Assembly: GCA_036741355.1 (NCBI GenBank)
Contig: DAINSK010000004.1
Span: 62,001-126,000 of the forward strand
Source: JBBRGK01 sp036741355
GTDB taxonomy: Bacteria; Chloroflexota; Dehalococcoidia; CAUJGQ01
Reading direction: 5' to 3'
DNA length: 64,000 nt
Below are positions 8,269 to 17,143 of the stretch, in pieces; the first letter of the stretch is position 1, and each line of letters starts with the position of its first letter. Below the pieces are notes generated by a model. The model was not told the DNA's origin. It saw only the letters and a list, made by a program, of their open reading frames with translations, and did no database searches. The translations under genes and the position numbers were made by a program.

Positions 8269-8736
8269 GTGGCAGATACGCAGTCGGTCATAACGGACGA
8301 GATGCGGAAACTGATCGGAGTGGAATCCGAGCCGTGGACGGTTGAAGTTGAAAAGACCGACGTTCGTATGTTCGCTCGTTCGGTTGGCCATACCGATCCG
8401 ATCTTCTATGACGAGACGGAAGCGAAGCAACGCGGATACCCATCGATTGTGGCCCCGCCCGGTTATCTTGGCACGCCAATCTTCATGCCGGGGAGACCCC
8501 AACGCGGCGCGGCCCAGTTGAATATCCCCTATAACCGCCGACTCAACGGCGGCACCGAAATCGAGTACTTCGACGATATCTGCGCGGGCGACGTGCTCAA
8601 CGCAACCTCGCAGATCGCCAAAATCGAAGAGACTTCCGGCAGGCTGGGCCCGATGGTCATCGTCACGACCGAGACGATCTACCGACGGGGCAACACGATC
8701 GTAGCTAAATTACGTGGTACCGGTATTCGCTATTAA
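8269..8736 (+). CDS. FAS1-like/MaoC-type hot-dog dehydratase
   Basis: A 155-residue hot-dog-fold protein. FARSVGHTDPIFYDETEAKQRGYPSIVAPPGY is the N-terminal signature of MaoC-like hydratases of the FAS1-like dehydratase group; it continues with LNGGTEIEYFDDICAGDVL and ends with an RRGNTIVAKLRGTGIRY strand. Members hydrate or dehydrate acyl-CoA thioesters, often as heterodimers with a second MaoC-like subunit; no partner is in the window. GTG start with a GAGGAG site about 10 bases upstream. It is 96 bases downstream of the encapsulin gene in the same direction and might be co-transcribed, but nothing ties it to the shell functionally. Confidence 0.8.
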   Translation: MADTQSVITDEMRKLIGVESEPWTVEVEKTDVRMFARSVGHTDPIFYDETEAKQRGYPSIVAPPGYLGTPIFMPGRPQRGAAQLNIPYNRRLNGGTEIEYFDDICAGDVLNATSQIAKIEETSGRLGPMVIVTTETIYRRGNTIVAKLRGTGIRY

Positions 8737-8766
8737 GGGTTATTCGCCAATGCGTAAGATTCGAGG

Positions 8767-9063
8767 TATAATTCCAGTACCAGAACCGTCCTCCGCCAAA
8801 CGATAGACCGGCTTCACGCCCGGTCCTCATCAGGTGTTAATCGTCTGACTACCGAATACGATTCACAGTTTCTCCGATCGAATGACCAATAAACGGGGGG
8901 GCATATTCGCGTCGCGGCCCTCTTCGGCCTATTTGACAGTTCGACACCGTGTCATGCGGTGCTTTAAAGAGTAGTTCGCGTCTTACACGTCGCGCCGTTC
9001 AACCGAGCCGGGGGCGCCGACGCCGGTGCCTGCGCTCGCGGAACCGTATCACAGGAGTAGATC
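8767..9063 (+). promoter_or_regulatory. promoter -10 and long 5' leader of the RG-rich gene
   Basis: A perfect TATAAT at 8767-8772 (weak -35) is followed by about 290 bases without a gene before the GTG at 9064. The stretch holds a GACACCGTGTC palindrome (near 8943) and a GC-rich end with an AGGAG ribosome site. Long structured leaders are common in front of cold-shock and RNA-helicase genes; that this one is regulatory is an inference. Confidence 0.4.
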
Positions 9064-10116
9064 GTGCCAGGACTAAACGGGGCTCAGGGCCGCCGCCGGA
9101 CAAATCAAGCGCGCGTGGGACAGCCACGCGATCAGGACGGCCGGCCGCAAGGGGCGGTTGAGCGCCGAGGCGGTCGCACCTACAAGCCGGGGTTGCATGA
9201 TTGGACACCCGGAGCGGCGGGTCGGCGGGCCGACCGGCCGGGCGATGGCGCCACCGGTCGATTTCAGCGACCGTCCGGAAACGACAACAAATCCGAGTCT
9301 CGTGGAGCGGCCGGTTTCAGGCGGTCGGCGTCTGGACGCCCCTCCCAGGGGGCCGAGTTCGGACCACGTCGGATGAGCGGCTTACGCCAGTCGGCGCCGG
9401 ATTCTGCTCCGCGGCAGGGCTCGATGGGCGGTCCGGCGGCGGGATCCCAGGGTGGCGAAAACCGCGGTGGCCCGCCTCCGGCCGGTGAAGGTCGGGGACC
9501 GGCCCGCGTCTGGCAGCCGAAAGGGACGGTGCGCACCGGTATGACGGGAGGGGGTACCCGTTACGGGAGCGAAGAACCGCGCGACGGCACCGACCGTAGC
9601 CGTTACGGCCGCTATGCGCAGGTTGTTCGACCACAGTCCGGCGGATCGTCTGGGCGCGGAGGCGAAAACGGCAACCAACAAGACGTTCAGGTTCTCCCGC
9701 GGAGCGGGCGTCCGGTTGTTGATCGCCCATACCGGCAATCCATTGGCCTGGGCAACCGGAACCCGCGGCCGGCCGCTCAACGCCCACAGTCCTCCGGTCC
9801 TGGTCGCCGGCCGGGATTCACCCCGCGACCGCAGGGCCGGCCCGCACAGCGCGTGGGGACCACCGGCTCTCCCAACGCACGCGTTACAGGTCGTCAGTAC
9901 GCCGATCTAGATCACGTCGATGACGCCGGATCAGGCGACTTCTCGTTCCGTGATGGCACAGACGAGGTTGCTTCATCCGGGGAGCTCGCGCGGGCTACTG
10001 TGTCCCGCCACGCGCAGCGACAACTTATCGCTGATCCGGGCGTGGGCGTATCCGAGGAACAGCCATTTCAACCCGTCCGGACCCATAGCCCGCGAAGACG
10101 CACTCCTAGAACGTAG
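9064..10116 (+). CDS. Arg/Gly/Pro-rich intrinsically disordered protein
   Basis: A 350-residue, highly basic, low-complexity protein rich in Gly, Arg, Pro, Gln and Ser, with many RGG/GRG-like steps (for example SGRGGENGN, GRRPGFTPRPQGRP). No folded domain is visible until perhaps the last 80 residues, where an acidic patch (YADLDHVDDAGSGDFSF) appears. Codon usage looks native, and an AGGAG site precedes the GTG start. The composition resembles the C-terminal tails of bacterial DEAD-box RNA helicases or RNA-binding proteins, but no helicase core precedes it. It may bind RNA or form condensates (inference). The long leader suggests post-transcriptional control. Confidence 0.6.
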   Translation: MPGLNGAQGRRRTNQARVGQPRDQDGRPQGAVERRGGRTYKPGLHDWTPGAAGRRADRPGDGATGRFQRPSGNDNKSESRGAAGFRRSASGRPSQGAEFGPRRMSGLRQSAPDSAPRQGSMGGPAAGSQGGENRGGPPPAGEGRGPARVWQPKGTVRTGMTGGGTRYGSEEPRDGTDRSRYGRYAQVVRPQSGGSSGRGGENGNQQDVQVLPRSGRPVVDRPYRQSIGLGNRNPRPAAQRPQSSGPGRRPGFTPRPQGRPAQRVGTTGSPNARVTGRQYADLDHVDDAGSGDFSFRDGTDEVASSGELARATVSRHAQRQLIADPGVGVSEEQPFQPVRTHSPRRRTPRT

Positions 10117-10192
10117 TCCCAGGTCTCGTTGGGCTGTCAGCCCATAAGACCAGTACGCACAAGTTCTAAACTGCTGGGCCGAGGTGTGGTAG

Positions 10193-10615
10193 CTAGGGCC
10201 GGTTGGTTGCAGCGGCGCGATGGCCGTTGGCATCGCGTTGCTCAGTGAAGCGGGACAACACGCCCAGAAGGTCGTCGAGCTCGAACGGCTTGCGTAGGAA
10301 GGCATCGAACGACGCGCCGCGCGGATCTACGGCGCTCATGCCCACAATGGGCATAGTACGTGCAGGACGGCGCTCGCGAAGGCGCCTGCACAATTCCCAG
10401 CCATTTACCCTCGGCATCATCAGATCGGTAAGCACGAAGGTTGGTTGCTCGCGATCCACTTTGGCCAGCGCGTCATTGCCGTCGCCCGCGGTCTCCACGC
10501 GGTAACCGTTGTCTTCCAGGGCCAACCGCAGAAACTCGATGATTCCCGGCTCGTCGTCTACCACAAGGACAAGCGGCTGAGACGGCTGGACACTACGCTG
10601 CGCCAATTTTGTCAT
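10193..10615 (-). CDS. single-domain response regulator
   Basis: A 140-residue CheY-like receiver. Acidic pocket VVDDE near the N-terminus, phospho-acceptor Asp in FVLTDLMMPRVNG, conserved Ser/Thr in VGMSA, and Lys in FLRKPFE. No output domain follows, only a short hydrophilic tail. Start is uncertain: ATG at 10615 is closest to the domain, but an ATG at 10666 is also possible; neither has a strong ribosome site. No histidine kinase is nearby, so it is an orphan regulator that probably works by protein-protein contact or as a phosphate shuttle. A second single-domain receiver sits at 31646-31993. Confidence 0.85.
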   Translation of the reverse strand: MTKLAQRSVQPSQPLVLVVDDEPGIIEFLRLALEDNGYRVETAGDGNDALAKVDREQPTFVLTDLMMPRVNGWELCRRLRERRPARTMPIVGMSAVDPRGASFDAFLRKPFELDDLLGVLSRFTEQRDANGHRAAATNRP

Positions 10616-10792
10616 CACTGCAACGCCGTTTGTTGAGATCGTGGGGTGGATCTTGGCGCTAACCATAGCGCCCCGGTGCACATCTGGCGATACTCCGTTA
10701 AGGGAGTTGGTCCGACTAGGCGGAGTAAGCTTGGTTATGGTCGAGCTAAGCAGTGCGTGCCGTCGTTCGCAGCGCAATACGGAAAGACACGG

Positions 10793-12214
10793 TCAGCTCA
10801 ACGAAAGGTGCAGTTGCCTCGCCGCTGCCGGCTCCGGCGCGTCAACATCCGACTCAGACCAGAGCTCGGTGACCCTTTGAGACGCTTCACGCGCTTCCTC
10901 AATATGGCCGGTTGTCGCATTCAAGCGGCTCAGGCGGTAGAAGTCGCGAGGCGACGGCCTGCGGTCGAGTCGCTCGCGGAGGCGTTGCTCGGCGGCCTCA
11001 TACCGACCTGTCCGAAGCAGCGCCTCGAGCAGGGTGTCGTGGAAGACCTCCCGCTGCGCCTTGCTGCCGCCCACGAGGTAGATGCGGTCCTCGATAGGGT
11101 CGATCAGCGCCACGGTCGCGTCGTAATCGGCGTTCGCGAATGCGATAAGCCCCTGCAGCAACGGCAAAGCGACGTCACCGGCTGTCGAGTTGCCGCGTGC
11201 GCCGCGAGCCCGAAATGACTCCAGGAGCCTGTCCAAGGGCTCCTGTTGCGCCGTCGTCGCGAGCGCCATGCCGTGGTGCAGGTCAGCGAATATCATTCCC
11301 GGCGCCGCGCGATCATTTGAGATAACACCAAGCTCCTGCCACAACTCCGGGCGGGACTGGCCCGAATAGGCGTCGGTTCGCCAAAGCAACGAGATCGGGT
11401 CGTAGAGTTGAAACGAGCCCGGTTGCGCCGCCGGACGGATGTGCGACTCGTAGAGATCAAAAACCCGCGAGTACTGGCCGCGAGCCAATAAAAAGAGCGC
11501 CAGGTGCCACGATAGGTGTAGATGCATGCCGCCGCGGCGGTCGTACGTATCTAGCCAGCCGGGCATGAACGCCGCCCCCTCGCCAACCTCGCCCGTCTCG
11601 TAGAAAACGTGCGCGATCGCGTGGGTCGTGAAGGCGGCCAACGGATAGCGCTCCAGCGATAGCAACGCGGCTCGACGTGCTTCCTCGTATCGCCGGACCT
11701 CCTGCAGGGCAAACGCGTGCAACCCCAGGTAGAACCAATCGTCCGCAGCGTAGCCACGGCCGGCCGTCTCGGTCACCTGCACCATCTCGTCTTGCCGTCC
11801 GGCAAAGAGCAGGCTCGTGACGCTGCTGTTGAGCATCAGCGCGTCATTCGGGAATTCCTGTAGCTGCTCTCGCATCCGCTCGATTGCCATTGGACCCCTT
11901 CCGCTCGTCGCATCGACCACGGCGGCAGCGTGCTGTCGTTCCCGCCGCGAAGCCCGCGACGCGAGCCGGCCCGCGGCTTCCGCCGAAGCGCGGGCCTCGC
12001 CCAGTCGCAGGTCTCGCAGGTGCACCAGCGCCAGCGCAGAGTGAGCCAGAGCAAAGTCCGGGTCTTCCGCGATCGAAGCCTCGAAGAATCCGGCAGGGTT
12101 GACACCGTGGGCAAGTACACATTCCTGGCCGGCCGCGTAAGACGCCGCCGCTCGGTCCGACGACGTGCTGATGGGAAGGCCGTACCGGTCCTCGCGCGTG
12201 GCTGTTGCCGTCAC
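10793..12214 (-). CDS. tetratricopeptide repeat protein, TTC38-like
   Basis: A 473-residue helical repeat protein. The order of motifs (FEASIAEDPDFALAHSALAL, an ASRRERQHAAAV stretch, then AIAHVFYETGEVGEGAAFM and HLHLSWHLALFLLARG) is that of the TTC38 group of TPR proteins, whose biochemical role is unknown. TPR-like helical hairpins can be followed across nearly the whole length. GTG start with a GAGGAG site 9 bases upstream. No signal peptide, so cytoplasmic. It lies alone between a response regulator and an MFS transporter. Confidence 0.8.
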   Translation of the reverse strand: MTATATREDRYGLPISTSSDRAAASYAAGQECVLAHGVNPAGFFEASIAEDPDFALAHSALALVHLRDLRLGEARASAEAAGRLASRASRRERQHAAAVVDATSGRGPMAIERMREQLQEFPNDALMLNSSVTSLLFAGRQDEMVQVTETAGRGYAADDWFYLGLHAFALQEVRRYEEARRAALLSLERYPLAAFTTHAIAHVFYETGEVGEGAAFMPGWLDTYDRRGGMHLHLSWHLALFLLARGQYSRVFDLYESHIRPAAQPGSFQLYDPISLLWRTDAYSGQSRPELWQELGVISNDRAAPGMIFADLHHGMALATTAQQEPLDRLLESFRARGARGNSTAGDVALPLLQGLIAFANADYDATVALIDPIEDRIYLVGGSKAQREVFHDTLLEALLRTGRYEAAEQRLRERLDRRPSPRDFYRLSRLNATTGHIEEAREASQRVTELWSESDVDAPEPAAARQLHLSLS

Positions 12215-12364
12215 GGTCGTTACTCCTCGTCGCTGGTCGCTCGAACGTCAGGCGGTCGCCACGCCGGATTTTAGCAGACGGGGGCCCTTTGGCTGGCTAT
12301 GCTAGACTTTCGGCACTGCCGACAAGACCAGTTCGACGACATCAAGGCCACGTGAGGCTTGAAC

Positions 12365-13648
12365 GTGACGGCGTCTGCGGCGACCACTGAGACCGGGTTC
12401 ATCGCTTCGCTGCGCTTGCGGGAATACCGTTTGCTCTGGTCGTCGACGATGCTTTCGGCCAGTGGTCAATGGACGCTGGTGGTCGGCCGGGGGTGGCTGG
12501 TCCATAACTTGACCCATAGCTCAGGCTGGGTCGGCGTCGTCACGTTTGCTTCGATGGCGCCCTTTCTGCTGGCGACTCCCATCGGCGGCGTGCTCGCCGA
12601 CCGCTTCGACCGCCGCCGCCTGAGCATCGTGATGCAAGGCGTGTCGCTGGTCGCCTCGGTTGCATTGGCGTTACTGGTGTTCGCGGGAAGTGTGCAGGTA
12701 TGGGAAGTGGTCGCTCTTGCGCTGATTGCAGGCATTGGCCGCGCTGTCGAGACTCCATCAACGACCGCGATTATCCCGAACGTCGTCCCCACCGGATACC
12801 TGCTCAACGCGATTTCGCTCAACAGCGTCGCAACGTTTGGTTCTCGTCTCGTCGGCCCGGCAGTAGCGGCTCTTCTGCTTCAATACTTGGACGCGGGCAG
12901 CGTATTCGTGATGACCGCCGTCTTTTATTTGGCGGCGATGCTCCTTCTGAGCCGCGTAAGGAAAACCGCCGAGCACGCCCGTGCCGAAGGGGGGTTGTGG
13001 CGCCAAAACGTCGATACCTGGAAGTACATCGCGGTCGCGCCGACGATGGCCGTTGTGTTCCTGCTGGTCGGGCTGCATTGCGGCCTGACGATGTCGACCG
13101 ACGCCATCATGCCTCAATTGGCCGATCGCACGCTGCACGGGTCGAGCGGCACCTACGGCCTGCTCATCATGTCCTTCGGTGCCGGTACAATGGCAGGCAC
13201 CTTTTCACTTGGCGGCTTACGTTCCGATCAGACAAAAGGAACCTTGCTGCTGATCACGGGAGTGCTGAGCGGTGTCACTACCGCAATGCTTGCTTTGATG
13301 CATTCAGTCCTGCCTGCGTTCCTTGCGATGTCGGTCATGGGTGCGTCACAGGGCATGTTCATGGCGCTGGGCAATACGCTGATCCAGGAGGTTGTCCCCG
13401 ACCAGTTGCGAGGGCGCGTCTCGGCGGCGTATCTCATGGCTGGGGGCGGCGCGATGTCGATCGGTAACCTGATCGAAGGCCCGGTTGCCGATCGCTACGG
13501 CGTGGGGCTTGTACTCCTGCTGCCTTCACTCGCCTTCCTGGCGTTCATGATGTTATTGTCCGGCATTGGGCCGGGGCTTCGCCGGCTGTATCGCACGGGC
13601 ACCTTGCAGCGGGTCCCGCAACCGGTTGTTTCCGCGGGCATCGCGTAG
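12365..13648 (+). CDS. MFS transporter (EntS-like, MFS_3 group)
   Basis: A 427-residue membrane protein with about 12 hydrophobic helices. The N-terminal 'FIASLRLREYRLLWSS' and the loop GGVLADRFDRRRL (motif A) identify the EntS/MFS_3 exporters, which expel siderophores, macrolides or other small molecules by proton antiport. A second motif-A-like GPVADRYGVG occurs in the C-terminal half. I chose the GTG at 12365 because GAGG lies 7 bases upstream; a TTG at 12359 would have the site too close. Substrate cannot be predicted. Confidence 0.87.
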   Translation: MTASAATTETGFIASLRLREYRLLWSSTMLSASGQWTLVVGRGWLVHNLTHSSGWVGVVTFASMAPFLLATPIGGVLADRFDRRRLSIVMQGVSLVASVALALLVFAGSVQVWEVVALALIAGIGRAVETPSTTAIIPNVVPTGYLLNAISLNSVATFGSRLVGPAVAALLLQYLDAGSVFVMTAVFYLAAMLLLSRVRKTAEHARAEGGLWRQNVDTWKYIAVAPTMAVVFLLVGLHCGLTMSTDAIMPQLADRTLHGSSGTYGLLIMSFGAGTMAGTFSLGGLRSDQTKGTLLLITGVLSGVTTAMLALMHSVLPAFLAMSVMGASQGMFMALGNTLIQEVVPDQLRGRVSAAYLMAGGGAMSIGNLIEGPVADRYGVGLVLLLPSLAFLAFMMLLSGIGPGLRRLYRTGTLQRVPQPVVSAGIA

Positions 13649-13683
13649 TCGATGTCCGGCAGTGAGTAAAGGCGACGCGCAAA

Positions 13684-14004
13684 ATGGTGTCCGATTTCGC
13701 ATCGAACGGCGACCGATCTCCCGAAGGTCCGCCTCAGCGCGAGGGTCCCGGACCGGCTCGGGTTTTGCTGTTCGCGCTCGTTGGGGCGTTGCTTATCGGC
13801 ACCGCCGGATTCGCCGTTTCTGCCGTCGTCTCTCCCGACCAAGCCGTCGTTCAGACGATGTGTGTCGATTCGGGCTGCACCTCCGCGATGTCGGCCGGCG
13901 ATAAGGCGTCAATGTCAACGGAATCCCCGAAACCCGCCCATCATCACCGATCGCTCCTGCAGAGGGGCGTGAGCGGCATCAAGGACATGTTGCACCTGCG
14001 GTGA
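13684..14004 (+). CDS. small single-pass membrane protein, hypothetical
   Basis: A 106-residue protein: hydrophilic Pro/Gly-rich N-terminus, one membrane helix (about residues 27-48, VLLFALVGALLIGTAGFAVSAVV), and a short extracytoplasmic tail with two Cys (MCVDSGC) and a His/Lys-rich end. The Cys pair could form a disulfide or bind metal. No family recognised. It starts 35 bases after the MFS gene on the same strand and may be co-transcribed. Confidence 0.5.
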   Translation: MVSDFASNGDRSPEGPPQREGPGPARVLLFALVGALLIGTAGFAVSAVVSPDQAVVQTMCVDSGCTSAMSAGDKASMSTESPKPAHHHRSLLQRGVSGIKDMLHLR

Positions 14005-14145
14005 GTCCGCTAACCGGATACGGCCGCGATCGTACGCCAGTCTAGCTTGACAACCTGTGCCGCCCGTCGGATGCTTGCGACTAACCGAACGGAAGCCGCC
14101 GGATGCCGGCTGCGCCGCTCGTTAGGCCAGAAATGGAGCGGTTTC

Positions 14146-14454
14146 ATGACCATTGAGACCCGCGATCAAAGCGCTATGGAGCTTCGACCGGCACTCAATC
14201 CTGGCCTTGACCTGTCCTGGTTGGACGGTGGGGATGGCTGGGGAACCAGGGCAGAACCGGGACGCAAAGGGCTAACGCTGGAAGGGATTGCTATCGGCCG
14301 CTACGGCGATATCCCTGAAACGTCGCGCAACTATACGCTGCGGTTGCGCGGGACCCGTCAGCGGGCAGGGGCCCTACGCGTTACTTCCTGCAGGTCGCCC
14401 GAGCGGCGTCAACGGATGGACCCGGCGCTCGCCGTGTACCTGGACGAAAAGTAG
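14146..14454 (+). CDS. hypothetical protein, N-terminus related to the next gene
   Basis: A 102-residue protein starting at an ATG with GGAG 7 bases upstream. Residues about 24-60 (LSWLDGGDGWGTRAEPG, then GLTLEGIAIGRYGDIP) align with the start of the following gene (FVWMTETDTEWGVRARPG, then GLRLADINIGSYCEVP). The pattern W-x(5)-D/E-WG-x-RA-x-PG-x2-GL-x-L-x2-I-x-IG-x-Y is shared. The C-terminal third is basic and unrelated, so it may be frameshifted or a remnant of a duplicated larger gene. Function unknown. Confidence 0.5.
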   Translation: MTIETRDQSAMELRPALNPGLDLSWLDGGDGWGTRAEPGRKGLTLEGIAIGRYGDIPETSRNYTLRLRGTRQRAGALRVTSCRSPERRQRMDPALAVYLDEK

Positions 14455-14476
14455 ACCCGCATCGTCGGGAGGTGTC

Positions 14477-15559
14477 ATGATCACCGAATCCCACCCCGCC
14501 GGCGGCCCACCCGCACAAGATCGCATGGTTTTTCCACAGGCGCGCAGTTTTGTCTGGATGACCGAGACGGACACCGAGTGGGGCGTACGTGCCCGACCTG
14601 GGCCACATGGGCTGCGTTTGGCCGACATCAACATCGGCAGCTATTGCGAGGTCCCGGACGTCTGGCCTTACGACACCGAGATCGCACGCGGCTCTTCGCC
14701 CAACCCGGGTGCGGAAGCGATGGGCTACTCGATCTTTGAAAAGCAGGAGGTTTGGGCACCGAGCGCCGCCGACCTGTACGAAGACGCAATCCAGGGACGC
14801 TGGGCGCCGGCAACCGATATCCAGTGGTCGACGCTCAGTCCGTTGGCACGCGAGATCGAGGCGGCAGTATGCCAGCTCTGTACGGAGCTCAGCCAGCGGT
14901 CGTATGCGGCCGGAGTGGCGCTGGCGGGCTGGCTGCAGCACATCAGCTACGGCTTTATCGAGGTCAAGAGCTATCTCGCCACCCAGATCTTCGCACATTT
15001 CCGCCATGCCGAAGTGTTTCGTAAACGGGCGCTCGCAAACGGCGGCGGGCTTGGCATCGAGCCGCCCAACAACTTCGTGCAACGCTACATGGAGTCGCTG
15101 AAATACACGGAAGCGTTAGTCGCCATCGGCGTGCTTGATGCTGCCTTCCTCGACGTACTGTTTGCCGCCGGCGACGAACTAGCCCAGAACGAGGTGGAAC
15201 GCGACATTTATCGGCGGTGCCTGGCCGACAACCGTCGCCACCTTCAATACGGCGCCGAGCACCTCGCCTGGGTGGTCGAACACGCACCGCACCGTGCGAC
15301 TGAGCTCCAGCGCTACCTGCGGAAAGCCGAGGCCGCGCTTGTTCTGGACCTGGAGCACCCACTGTCATCCGAGCCGTTGATCGTGCTGTTTGGCGGGGGG
15401 CTTGACGCCGTCGATCCCGGGGCCGCGAGGCTGCATGCCTTGCGCCGCGCCCAGGTGGAGCGCTACCTGGAAATCCTCGAGCAGGCGGGGTTGAGCCACG
15501 CGGAGTTTGGTCTGCACTCGCACCTGGCGGCCTACGTCGAGGATGCGGTTCCAGTGTGA
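14477..15559 (+). CDS. ferritin-like diiron-type protein, uncharacterised
   Basis: A 360-residue protein; the ATG at 14477 has GGGAGG 6 bases before it. The N-terminal 60 residues form a module shared with the preceding gene. Residues about 120-300 are all-helical with ferritin-like pairs of acidic and His residues: ISYGFIEVKSYLA, HFRHAEVFRKRA, QNEVERDIYRR and DNRRHLQYGAEHLAW, consistent with a four-helix bundle carrying a dinuclear metal site. Related proteins include ribonucleotide-reductase-small-subunit-like oxidases, but I cannot assign a reaction. It is not close enough to the encapsulin, and has no loading motif, to be called cargo. Confidence 0.6.
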   Translation: MITESHPAGGPPAQDRMVFPQARSFVWMTETDTEWGVRARPGPHGLRLADINIGSYCEVPDVWPYDTEIARGSSPNPGAEAMGYSIFEKQEVWAPSAADLYEDAIQGRWAPATDIQWSTLSPLAREIEAAVCQLCTELSQRSYAAGVALAGWLQHISYGFIEVKSYLATQIFAHFRHAEVFRKRALANGGGLGIEPPNNFVQRYMESLKYTEALVAIGVLDAAFLDVLFAAGDELAQNEVERDIYRRCLADNRRHLQYGAEHLAWVVEHAPHRATELQRYLRKAEAALVLDLEHPLSSEPLIVLFGGGLDAVDPGAARLHALRRAQVERYLEILEQAGLSHAEFGLHSHLAAYVEDAVPV

Positions 15560-15613
15560 GTACGTGAGGCACGCGAATCTATCCCAATTCAGGCGCCGCG
15601 GTCCGCAGATCAC

Positions 15614-16792
15614 GTGAATAGACGGAGCCCGTTGAACGCCTTGATGCCTCCAGAACGCGATCGTGGGCTGGTCGCTTTTTCGCAGCGGCTGGTCTGGCCG
15701 CTCGGCGCCCTGCTGCTCATATTCGTGCTGTTGCGGCTTTCGCCGCTGCCGCTGAAACACGTCTTCATCGTGTTATTCACTTCTATCCTGCTGGCCGCCG
15801 CCGTGGCGCCGCCCGCTCGGTTCATGGCCCGCCGCCGCGTTCCTCGCGGCGTGACGATCCTGGTGATCTACCTCCTAGCGGTGCTGATTCTGATCGGCGT
15901 CGTGGCCCTTGTCGTGCCGCTGGTCGTTTCCGAAGTAGATGCGTTGCGCGCATCGCTGCCCAATTACGTCGATAACGTTCAGCGCGAGATCGCAAAAATT
16001 GCGCCCAATCAGGCCGAAAGCTTTTCGAGCGCCAGTGTGGTCAACCGGCTTTCGGGCGAACTGGGGAGTGTTGCCGGAGCGCTCACCGATATCCTCGTCC
16101 GGGTGGTCTCGCTGAGCATCAGTGTCATTCTCATCCTCGTCATCGCCTTTTTCCTGGCAGTCGAAGAAGACTTCGTCGCGCTGGTGATTCGGCGGTTTGT
16201 ACCGCCGCATCGACGCCCGCAAGCGCAACGCCTCCTCGGCCGCATGGGAACTCGCCTCGGTCAATGGGCACGGGCTCAGATGCTGCTCGCACTGTTTTTC
16301 GGCGTCGCGTTCGGAGCTGGTTTGCGGGTCGCGGGCGTGCATTATGCCGTCACGCTGGGCGTCGTGGGCGGCGTGCTCGAGATCATCCCCTATGTCGGCG
16401 GGTTTATTACGGTCGCGCTTGCCGTTCTCGTTGCGCTGACCCAAAACCCCATCCTGATAGCGATCGTGGTCGGCTGGTACACCGTCGTTGTTGAAATTGA
16501 GGGCCACGTATTCGCGCCAAAGCTTATGGACAGGGTGCTCGGTATCCATCCGCTCGTCATCGTGGTCGCACTCTTCCTGGGTGGCGAATCGCTCGGCATC
16601 CTCGGCGCTTTGCTGGCCGTGCCGATCGCCATCGTTTTCCAGGTCCTGCTCGATGAGTTCTACTCATTTCAGGACTCGCATGATGAGAATGAGCCGGCTG
16701 CGCCAATTCCCGGCCAACCCGAACGGCAGCCGAATCTGCAGGAGGATGGGCGCGATCAGGCTGTCACCGAATCCGTGGCCGGCCGAGGATAG
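15614..16792 (+). CDS. AI-2E family transporter
   Basis: A 392-residue integral membrane protein of the AI-2E/PerM family. Several hydrophobic helices, a large soluble loop between helices 3 and 4 (about residues 95-170) and the family's C-terminal EIIPYVGGFITVALAVLVAL and HPLVIVVALFLGGESLGILGALLAVP segments. Members export small molecules or act as Na+/H+ antiporters; the autoinducer-2 role known for TqsA cannot be assumed. GTG start; an internal ATG at residue 10 is an alternative. A hydrophilic tail of about 45 residues ends the protein, followed by a terminator hairpin. Confidence 0.87.
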   Translation: MNRRSPLNALMPPERDRGLVAFSQRLVWPLGALLLIFVLLRLSPLPLKHVFIVLFTSILLAAAVAPPARFMARRRVPRGVTILVIYLLAVLILIGVVALVVPLVVSEVDALRASLPNYVDNVQREIAKIAPNQAESFSSASVVNRLSGELGSVAGALTDILVRVVSLSISVILILVIAFFLAVEEDFVALVIRRFVPPHRRPQAQRLLGRMGTRLGQWARAQMLLALFFGVAFGAGLRVAGVHYAVTLGVVGGVLEIIPYVGGFITVALAVLVALTQNPILIAIVVGWYTVVVEIEGHVFAPKLMDRVLGIHPLVIVVALFLGGESLGILGALLAVPIAIVFQVLLDEFYSFQDSHDENEPAAPIPGQPERQPNLQEDGRDQAVTESVAGRG

Positions 16793-16815
16793 TCTGGTTG
16801 GCCTGCCGGTTCAGT

Positions 16816-16836
16816 AGCCCGCGCAGGCGGGCTTTG
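16816..16836 (+). terminator. terminator-like hairpin after the AI-2E transporter
   Basis: AGCCCGC and GCGGGCT pair (7 bp) around GCAG and are followed by TTG. A second small hairpin (GCGAC/GTCGC) follows about 15 bases on. They lie in the gap before the next small gene. Confidence 0.5.
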
Positions 16837-16939
16837 TCAGATGAGCCTGCGACTTTAGTCGCCGGGCGACGGCGCTCTTGTCGGAATTCCGAACTGCTCT
16901 GACCGAATTGCTATAACGTACTGCCAAGGGGGATCGGTC

Positions 16940-17128
16940 ATGCCAGCAGTGCGGTGCGAGTTTTGCACCGAGCGACCGCGCGAAGAGGTGGCTGTGATGA
17001 AGTGGCGCGGTGAGGAACGAGAACGGCTGACGATTCAGTTGTGCGCCAAACATCACGGCCGAATTGCGAGAACCGGCGCGCGCGGATGGGAACACAAGGA
17101 CTATCGGTGGAAGATAGGCTTCTGGTAA
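16940..17128 (+). CDS. small zinc-ribbon-like protein
   Basis: A 62-residue protein with a CEFC pair near the N-terminus and a CAKHH group around residue 35, a plausible four-ligand zinc site (CxxC...CxxH). The ATG has GGGGGA upstream, and a TATAAC -10-like box at 16912-16917 suggests its own promoter. Basic and aromatic C-terminus. No named family recognised; small proteins of this type often bind nucleic acids or act as protein adaptors. Confidence 0.6.
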   Translation: MPAVRCEFCTERPREEVAVMKWRGEERERLTIQLCAKHHGRIARTGARGWEHKDYRWKIGFW

Positions 17129-17143
17129 GCGCCGCGCACAGAC

